Below are positions 5,912 through 9,857 of a DNA stretch of 9,857 bases, in pieces. Numbering within the stretch: position 1 is the stretch's first letter; each line of letters begins with the position of its first letter. Made by a program: the position numbers and the translations under genes. The stretch spans positions 1-9,857 of the forward strand of contig JAGLQM010000024.1 in assembly GCA_023136815.1 (NCBI GenBank), written 5' to 3'. The notes below the pieces were generated by a model, which saw only the letters and a program-made list of their open reading frames with translations, did not search any database and had not been told where the DNA came from. Origin of the DNA: Thermoplasmata archaeon. Lineage in GTDB: Archaea > Thermoplasmatota > Thermoplasmata > SG8-5.

Positions 5912-6376
5912 TCAGTAAAGGTAGGACATCCAGCGTATCATGAGTCCTATTGCGAATTCCTTCAGGATAGGCTGGAAATTAGCATCTTCGGTTTTGAATT
6001 CTATAGAATACTCCTTGATGGCCTTCTCACCTTCCATGACTATCTCTATCTCGCCAGTGTCCCAGACAGGCCATATCTGGAAGCCCCGAAGCTTTTCCTT
6101 GACATAATATTTCTGGGCATTGAGGTAGAATATCGGCATCTGGATGGCAATGTTACCATCATTTTGTTTTATCAGAATATAGTTCTGAAGGCAGTGATAT
6201 TCCACTTTGCTGAGGAAGTTATCTCCATCATATACCTCATATTTCAGGGTCAGGGTTTTTTTTATGGAATTTACAAAACCAGTCTGATTCCAGCCTTCTG
6301 GTCTGGCCATGTAAGATTTCCCATTCTGGAATGCAATTATATTAGTACCCATTCGCCTTGTTCTCACCCGATACAT
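5912..6376 (-). CDS. Hypothetical 154-aa protein, last gene of the repair cluster
   Basis: The family is not firmly recognised. The sequence is soluble and beta-rich, with many aromatic residues, e.g. LTLKYEVYDG, YILIKQNDG and IWPVWDTGEIEIVMEG. The strand pattern is loosely like Tubby/LURP-type beta-barrels, but this is only an impression. No cysteine cluster, signal peptide or catalytic motif is seen, though a hydrophobic stretch (FAIGLMIRWMSYLY) ends the chain. ATG 6376 is 29 nt downstream of the AlkD-like gene, without a good ribosome site. ATG 6352 (eight codons later) has a GGTGA 11 nt upstream and is an alternative start. Position and spacing suggest co-transcription with the cluster. 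Its stop abuts the helicase stop with no bases between. Confidence 0.65.
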   Translation of the reverse strand: MYRVRTRRMGTNIIAFQNGKSYMARPEGWNQTGFVNSIKKTLTLKYEVYDGDNFLSKVEYHCLQNYILIKQNDGNIAIQMPIFYLNAQKYYVKEKLRGFQIWPVWDTGEIEIVMEGEKAIKEYSIEFKTEDANFQPILKEFAIGLMIRWMSYLY

Positions 6377-6405
6377 TGGATTTTAATTGTAGAAGTGGTT
6401 AATAA

Positions 6406-7092
6406 TCATTTTGCTGTCTTTCTCAATCTTGTCTGAACCTTATCGCTCTCCAGTTCCCTGACAGCACCATTGCCAACCCATCTGGCTGCCCTGGATCTTG
6501 ATTTCTGGAGATGCCTGGCCGCCCGGATTGCCTTTTTGTTCAATAGCATATTGCGTTTTCCGATGCTCCGAAGTGCCCAGTTCACTGCTTTTTTCACATA
6601 ATTTCTCCCGTCAATAGCTTCTCTTTTTATGATTGGGAGGAATTGTTCAAACTTCGAATTTGGTGCTTTTTTGTCGATAACCACAAGTGTTGCCATGAGG
6701 GAAAATGCAGCACGCTTTTCAAATTCGGGTTCTCTGATGCTCCATTCTATTGCCTTTTCATAGGCCAGGGCATGATGCCTGAATAGACCGGAACATACTC
6801 CATCGCAAATATCCCAGGAATCAAAATCACTTATCATTTTTTCCATCTGGACTTCGGTAAGTTTATCAGGTTCACCGATGACTGTTGCCAGAAGCCTGGC
6901 ATCATGAATTTCAGTGTCCCACAATTCCATTGCAAGTTCATGGTCTTTGCCGATTTTCTTGCCCATTAGTCTGAGAACCGAAATTGAAACTCCATAGTTA
7001 TTTCTGGAGTTTATTCCAAACCTGGCCATGCCGTCAATGTTCTTCTGATTTTTTAAAGATTCAATCTTTTTTATAATTTTATTTAGATTCAT
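6406..7092 (-). CDS. AlkD-like DNA alkylation repair glycosylase
   Basis: This 228-aa all-helical protein fits the AlkD-type DNA alkylation repair family (PF08713). AlkD removes positively charged alkylated purines such as 3- and 7-methylated bases with a HEAT-like repeat fold and without flipping the base. Recognisable segments are LRLMGKKIGKDHELAMELWD (40-59), the diagnostic SWDICD (92-97), EKRAAF (125-130) and YVKKAVNWALRSIGKRN (165-181). W93 and D97 keep the four-residue spacing of the Bacillus cereus AlkD pair W109/D113, and W172 suits the place of its W187. The C-terminus is Arg/Lys-rich, as expected for DNA contact. ATG 7092 has GAGGT 7 nt upstream, and that site overlaps the stop of the gene before it (10-nt gap), implying translational coupling. 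The substrate here is inferred from the family. Confidence 0.88.
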   Translation of the reverse strand: MNLNKIIKKIESLKNQKNIDGMARFGINSRNNYGVSISVLRLMGKKIGKDHELAMELWDTEIHDARLLATVIGEPDKLTEVQMEKMISDFDSWDICDGVCSGLFRHHALAYEKAIEWSIREPEFEKRAAFSLMATLVVIDKKAPNSKFEQFLPIIKREAIDGRNYVKKAVNWALRSIGKRNMLLNKKAIRAARHLQKSRSRAARWVGNGAVRELESDKVQTRLRKTAK

Positions 7093-7102
7093 ATAATAAA
7101 CC

Positions 7103-7699
7103 TCACATAGCTATTCTCACATTATCTTCCGCAAGTGTCACAGCCTTGGCAATGCGTCGTTCACGAGTTTCAGCGCGCTTGGCATCTCCTATCCACCAGA
7201 TTATTTGCCTTTTGCGGGAGTGCGGAAAACTGTCCCAGTTCTTCTGAGCGGTTTCATTTGCAGCCAGTGCCTCCAAAAGTTCCTCTGGTGGCTCAAGCAC
7301 CTTGGGAATTATATGGCCTTCTCTCGTAAAAGTTTGAATATTCCCGGACTTGGCGGCCTTCATTACCCCCGGAGGAATTTTCTCCAGGCCGGCATCTGTC
7401 AGCTGGCCTGCATCAAGCATTTTTTTCACCCGCATGACATTCAGGTCGGACCAGATGCTTTTGTAATTTCTGGGAGTATAACGCTGGCAGTATTTTTCAT
7501 CATCAATGCGCTTCACTGTGCTGTCTATCCACCCGAAACATATAGCTTCCTCAACAGCATCATCATAAGGAATCCGGGGCTTGCCAGTGTGCTTCTTGTA
7601 GTAAATAAGCCAGATTTCTTTTTTCGAGGAATGGTTTGTCTCCAACCAGGTGCGAAATTCCTTGCGGGTTTTGACGTACAAAGTTTCGGTTATTTCCAT
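7103..7699 (-). CDS. YdeI/OmpD-associated family protein
   Basis: This 198-aa protein matches the YdeI/OmpD-associated family (PF13376, also called bacteriocin-protection family). Hallmarks are EAICFGWIDSTVKRIDDEKY (51-70) followed by RYTPRNYKSIWSDLN (73-87). The C-terminal domain carries NWDSFPHSRKRQIIWWIGDA (154-173), with a basic, arginine-rich tail. Bacterial members are linked to resistance to peptides and stress, but the molecular role is not established; the family name should not be read as a proven function here. ATG 7699 has GGTGA 3 nt upstream. It lies 30 nt after the DUF4130 gene and 10 nt before the AlkD-like gene, so it is probably a middle gene of the operon. Such proteins are often acquired horizontally, but nothing in base use marks this copy as foreign. 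Confidence 0.88.
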   Translation of the reverse strand: MEITETLYVKTRKEFRTWLETNHSSKKEIWLIYYKKHTGKPRIPYDDAVEEAICFGWIDSTVKRIDDEKYCQRYTPRNYKSIWSDLNVMRVKKMLDAGQLTDAGLEKIPPGVMKAAKSGNIQTFTREGHIIPKVLEPPEELLEALAANETAQKNWDSFPHSRKRQIIWWIGDAKRAETRERRIAKAVTLAEDNVRIAM

Positions 7700-7700
7700 T

Positions 7701-7707
7701 GTTCACC
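7701..7707 (-). promoter_or_regulatory. Ribosome binding site of the YdeI-family gene
   Basis: On the minus strand GGTGA lies 3 nt before the ATG at 7699, in the 30-nt spacer after the DUF4130 gene. It supports both the start and independent re-initiation within a polycistronic message. Confidence 0.6.
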
Positions 7708-7729
7708 TAAATACGCTATTGATTCATAA

Positions 7730-8323
7730 TCATTCTGTGAATTGATCAAGTGTCGTACGGCCGCTGTCTGTGTCTGCATGAAGACCTACCGCCTTCATGT
7801 ATTTCTGGCGCACATTTTGTTTGAAATACTTTGTATTCTTTGCCTCAGGCCGGTACTGGCTCCAATAATATGTGTCCCAAAGTTCCTTGGGATCCTCAAC
7901 AGTGTCATTACCCAATATGGACTCCAACTCCTTCAGGGTGCTTGTTAGAGATTTTGCCTGGGAATGTTTTATGGTATTTCCATTATATAGACCAACCCAA
8001 CTTTTTGTATTATTTCCAAGGACTATAACAGTATCAGGAAATCGTCTGGCAAAGAAGGATCCTACCCTTAGCCAGACATCATGTCTCGGCCTCATGTAAC
8101 CATATAAAATTCGTTCACCCTGGGGTTTCAACCGCACAAAAGATTTCATCATATGATTTTCCCCGAGTACACTATTAACCATCTTGCGTATCTTTATCAC
8201 CTCTGGATCAGTAGATAAATCAATATCATCAGGGCATATGCCAGATGCTTTTCTGATTATAGAATCATTGCATTTCTCATGCATCTTCAGGAGATTGATG
8301 AAATTGGTTGGGAAAGGACTCAT
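7730..8323 (-). CDS. DUF4130 (TIGR03915-type) putative DNA metabolism protein
   Basis: A 197-aa protein with the DUF4130 domain, the usual partner of the radical SAM protein encoded just before it. Conserved-looking parts, numbered from ATG 8323, are DPEVIKIRKMVNSVLGENHM (39-58), SFVRL (61-65), FFARRFPD (90-97) and a C-terminal ELWDTYYWSQYRPEAKNTKY (147-166). In many bacteria this domain is fused to or sits beside a uracil-DNA glycosylase, hence the label probable DNA metabolism protein; its reaction is unknown. No glycosylase domain is fused here. ATG 8323 overlaps the TGA of the radical SAM gene as ATGA, with GGGTGG about 5 nt upstream, strong signs of coupled translation. A GTG at 8332 is in frame but lies inside that ribosome site, so it is rejected. 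Confidence 0.85.
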   Translation of the reverse strand: MSPFPTNFINLLKMHEKCNDSIIRKASGICPDDIDLSTDPEVIKIRKMVNSVLGENHMMKSFVRLKPQGERILYGYMRPRHDVWLRVGSFFARRFPDTVIVLGNNTKSWVGLYNGNTIKHSQAKSLTSTLKELESILGNDTVEDPKELWDTYYWSQYRPEAKNTKYFKQNVRQKYMKAVGLHADTDSGRTTLDQFTE

Positions 8324-9543
8324 TGCAGCCACCCTTTCAGCGTAGTATCCTGCCAGCCATTTAGTTTGAGAAATGTTCGAGCATGGTTCACCCTAACTCC
8401 AATCCGTTTCAGCTGAACTTTTCTCACAATTGGCTCTTTTTTGCGAATATTCACAATCCTATATGCACTCTTGGGACCTATGCCAGGAACTCTTAAAAGC
8501 TCCTCATGGCTTGCAGTATTTGGGTCAACTGGCCCATCAAAAACATGTGTGGCAATAGTCCATTTTGGATCCCTGTTTTCCAAAAAACCATCCTCATTAA
8601 AAGCAAGATTCATTTCCTTCCTGTCAAATTTGTAAATTCTATGGAGCCAGTCAACTTGGTAAAGACGATTTTCGCGCCATCTTGGTTGGGATTTGTTCTT
8701 TTCAAGTTCTGTACCGCCTACTGCGTGGAATGCGGAAAAATACTGGCGTTTCAGGTCCATGACATTGTACTCGTACAGCATGCGAGTAAATATTTCCCTG
8801 TCAGATTCACCAGCTGCACCAACCACAAATTGAGTGGTCTGGCCTGCTGGTAATCTGTCCTTGTTCACCAAATCGCGAATATACTTCTGTCTTTGCAAAA
8901 TATCATTCTGATAATCTTTCGTACTGGACAATTCATGCATGTGGCTTTTCGAGGGTGACTCAATATTCAAACTGACTCTATCAACAAGCTCCATGGCATG
9001 CTTGATATGGCTGTGGGAAGTGCCTGGCAGTATTTTCAGATGAATATATCCCATAAAATTATATTTATTACGCAATAATTCTACAGCCTCGATCATCTGG
9101 TCCATCATTTTTGTTTCATCTCCGGCAACACCGGAACTCAGGAACAAACCTTCCACGGTATTGGCACGGTATAGCTGAATAGTTATTCTGGCTAATTCTT
9201 CCGGAGTATAACTCATGATTCCTGCACCGGAACTTTTGGTACTGTTTGGGCAATACGAGCAATTATGCTGGCACGCATTTGTATAAAGTGTTTTGAAAAG
9301 GCTCACACAGCGACCATCAGGCGCAAAAGCATGGCAGATTCCAGATGACATTACGTCTCCAATCCGGCCAGGAGATTCCTGAACCTTCCGCTTGGAAGCA
9401 GTGGAAGCGCAGGTGTCATGTTTTGTGCCCTGCCCCAGAATATCCACTTTCTTCAGATCAATTGGCTTGGAATAAATATCAGAACTGGTTTTTTCGAATT
9501 GACCACCAACTGCCAGTTTTGCTATTTTATCGAGTGTAACCAT
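8320..9543 (-). CDS. Radical SAM protein with HhH domain, putative DNA modification/repair (TIGR03916 type)
   Basis: A 407-aa radical SAM enzyme. CQHNCSYC near 91-98 is the CxxxCxxC motif that binds the 4Fe-4S cluster and S-adenosylmethionine. SSGVAGDETK (136-145) and the strand segments IHLKILPG (167-174) and SLNIESPS (191-198) fit the TIM-barrel core. The C-terminus has a helix-hairpin-helix motif, LLRVPGIGPKSAYRI (349-363), a non-specific DNA-binding unit. Three further cysteines precede the motif (C45, C70, C79). This architecture is that of the family named putative DNA modification/repair radical SAM protein, found with DUF4130 and often with uracil-DNA glycosylases. By family knowledge it is a repair or modification enzyme with no proven substrate. 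ATG 9543 lies about 27 nt from a TATA box; a TTG one codon upstream is also in frame. It is the first gene of the operon. Confidence 0.92.
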   Translation of the reverse strand: MVTLDKIAKLAVGGQFEKTSSDIYSKPIDLKKVDILGQGTKHDTCASTASKRKVQESPGRIGDVMSSGICHAFAPDGRCVSLFKTLYTNACQHNCSYCPNSTKSSGAGIMSYTPEELARITIQLYRANTVEGLFLSSGVAGDETKMMDQMIEAVELLRNKYNFMGYIHLKILPGTSHSHIKHAMELVDRVSLNIESPSKSHMHELSSTKDYQNDILQRQKYIRDLVNKDRLPAGQTTQFVVGAAGESDREIFTRMLYEYNVMDLKRQYFSAFHAVGGTELEKNKSQPRWRENRLYQVDWLHRIYKFDRKEMNLAFNEDGFLENRDPKWTIATHVFDGPVDPNTASHEELLRVPGIGPKSAYRIVNIRKKEPIVRKVQLKRIGVRVNHARTFLKLNGWQDTTLKGWLQ

Positions 9544-9566
9544 CAATTAAGAATATATAATTGATG
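9541..9566. promoter_or_regulatory. Operator-like inverted repeat over the start of the repair operon
   Basis: CATCAATTA (9541-9549) and TAATTGATG (9558-9566) are perfect 9-bp arms separated by 8 nt. The repeat fills the space between the TATA box and the radical SAM start codon, covering the expected transcription start. Bound protein there would block the polymerase, so an operator for a dimeric repressor is a reasonable inference. AT-richness raises the chance of a coincidental match. Confidence 0.5.
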
Positions 9567-9574
9567 TATATAAA
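9567..9574 (-). promoter_or_regulatory. TATA box of the repair operon
   Basis: On the minus strand the sequence reads TTTATATA, a near-ideal archaeal TATA box, centred about 27 nt before ATG 9543. No Shine-Dalgarno is seen, so the message is probably leaderless. This is the clearest promoter in the window. Confidence 0.65.
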
Positions 9575-9598
9575 CTGGAATTTGGGGTTGCCGAAACT

Positions 9599-9660
9599 AT
9601 TATTCTCCATTATCTCACTGTTTATAATTTGCTGATTACGGAGATGGATAATAGAATAAT
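9599..9660. repeat. Inverted repeat with 8-bp arms in the right intergenic region
   Basis: ATTATTCT (9599-9606) is matched by AGAATAAT (9653-9660) across 46 nt, and the flanks share a less exact likeness (CCATTATCTC against GAGATGGATAAT). It may mark an end of the element relic to the right, or be chance in AT-rich DNA. Confidence 0.25.
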
Positions 9661-9690
9661 ACTCAATCTGGTTGAATTCTAAATCTATTT

Positions 9691-9816
9691 TTATTTAGTT
9701 ATCAAATCCAAAGATTGTAAACTACCAGCCCCTAAAGGAGCTGGCGTTTCTGGATTAACAGGACAGTTGCCAGTTCCTTTATGCTGTATGTTTACCTGTG
9801 TAGGCCATACACCTAA
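9691..9816 (-). pseudogene. Relic of a TnpB (IS200/IS605-type) C-terminus
   Basis: A 41-codon open stretch on the minus strand ends at TAA (9693-9691) and is preceded in frame by a stop at 9819-9817. It contains GTGNCPVNPETPAPLGAGS. Archaeal TnpB proteins often end in a similar Pro-Leu-x-Ala-Gly-Ser tail that is encoded by the conserved end hairpin, which is also present here. Only the tail lies in this window, and the stop next to it means that the frame is broken or shifted upstream. TnpB is the RNA-guided nuclease of IS605/IS1341 elements. The call rests on a short motif recalled from the family, so it is tentative. Confidence 0.4.
9725..9744 (-). mobile_element. End hairpin resembling the TnpB element terminus / guide-RNA scaffold
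   Basis: CCAGCCCC (9725-9732) and GGAGCTGG (9737-9744) form an 8-bp stem with one mismatch around the loop TAAA. It lies inside the TnpB-like tail codons. In IS200/IS605-type elements the 3' end of tnpB doubles as part of the omega RNA scaffold, so this could be a decayed guide-RNA scaffold. The direction would be minus-strand. Confidence 0.35.
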
Positions 9817-9818
9817 CT

Positions 9819-9841
9819 ATCAAAGTCTAATCGACTTTGAT
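9819..9841. repeat. Inverted repeat with 9-bp arms beside the TnpB relic
   Basis: ATCAAAGTC (9819-9827) and GACTTTGAT (9833-9841) are exact reverse complements around the 5-nt loop TAATC. It stands just upstream of the TnpB-like tail in the relic's reading direction. It could be part of the guide-RNA fold or a separate hairpin. Confidence 0.4.
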
Positions 9842-9857
9842 TTTCTATGCTTACATA

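Noticed and set aside
7205..7729. A 174-codon plus-strand frame opposite the YdeI-family gene
   Set aside because: The minus strand carries a clear family protein here. The plus frame is antisense, with no recognisable motif.
7721..7730. GATTCATAAT, the same ten bases as in the palindrome at position 18-27
   Set aside because: It lies at the stop codon of the DUF4130 gene without a matching second arm. A ten-base AT-rich match is not enough to claim a shared regulatory site.

Overview
This window is most likely archaeal chromosomal DNA, probably euryarchaeal and possibly Thermoplasmata-like (the lineage is inference). The evidence is as follows. Several starts carry the archaeal Shine-Dalgarno core GGTGA 3-4 nt upstream. 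Two genes have a TATA-like box about 27-31 nt before the start codon, as in leaderless archaeal transcripts. The protein set includes an XPD/Rad3-type Fe-S helicase and a cyclic 2,3-diphosphoglycerate synthase-type P-loop protein. Base composition is moderately AT-rich, and AGA/AGG arginine codons are common.

Left part, plus strand: a leader full of inverted repeats (1-174), a 438-aa cyclic-2,3-diphosphoglycerate-synthase-like NTPase (175-1491), a clean hairpin terminator, and a small two-segment membrane protein with a charged helical tail (1595-2215). Convergent to it is a metallo-beta-lactamase-fold hydrolase of the glyoxalase II/ETHE1 type (minus strand, ending at 2224). A divergent promoter region with a nested palindrome follows. 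Next comes an orphan PD-(D/E)XK nuclease-like protein, probably starting at TTG 2952, and then 344 nt without a gene that hold three consecutive hairpins and a T-tract.

Middle: an XPD-family helicase (start most likely 3908) with an N-terminal four-cysteine zinc ribbon in front of the helicase core. It ends with no gap against the last gene of the minus-strand cluster.

Right part, minus strand, read right to left: radical SAM/HhH protein (9543-8320), DUF4130 protein (8323-7730, ATGA overlap), YdeI/OmpD-associated family protein (7699-7103), AlkD-like DNA glycosylase (7092-6406) and an unrecognised 154-aa protein (6376-5912). Overlap or short spacing throughout, and a single good promoter at the right end, suggest one operon. 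Radical SAM plus DUF4130 is a known but functionally uncharacterised pair, usually linked to uracil-DNA glycosylases. Here no UDG is visible and an AlkD-type glycosylase is in the cluster. This is the most interesting part of the window: a candidate nucleic-acid repair or modification operon, with a possible operator between its TATA box and start codon.

The far right edge (9691-9816, minus strand) carries what looks like the decayed C-terminal tail and end hairpin of an IS200/IS605-type TnpB element. No tRNA, rRNA or CRISPR array was seen.
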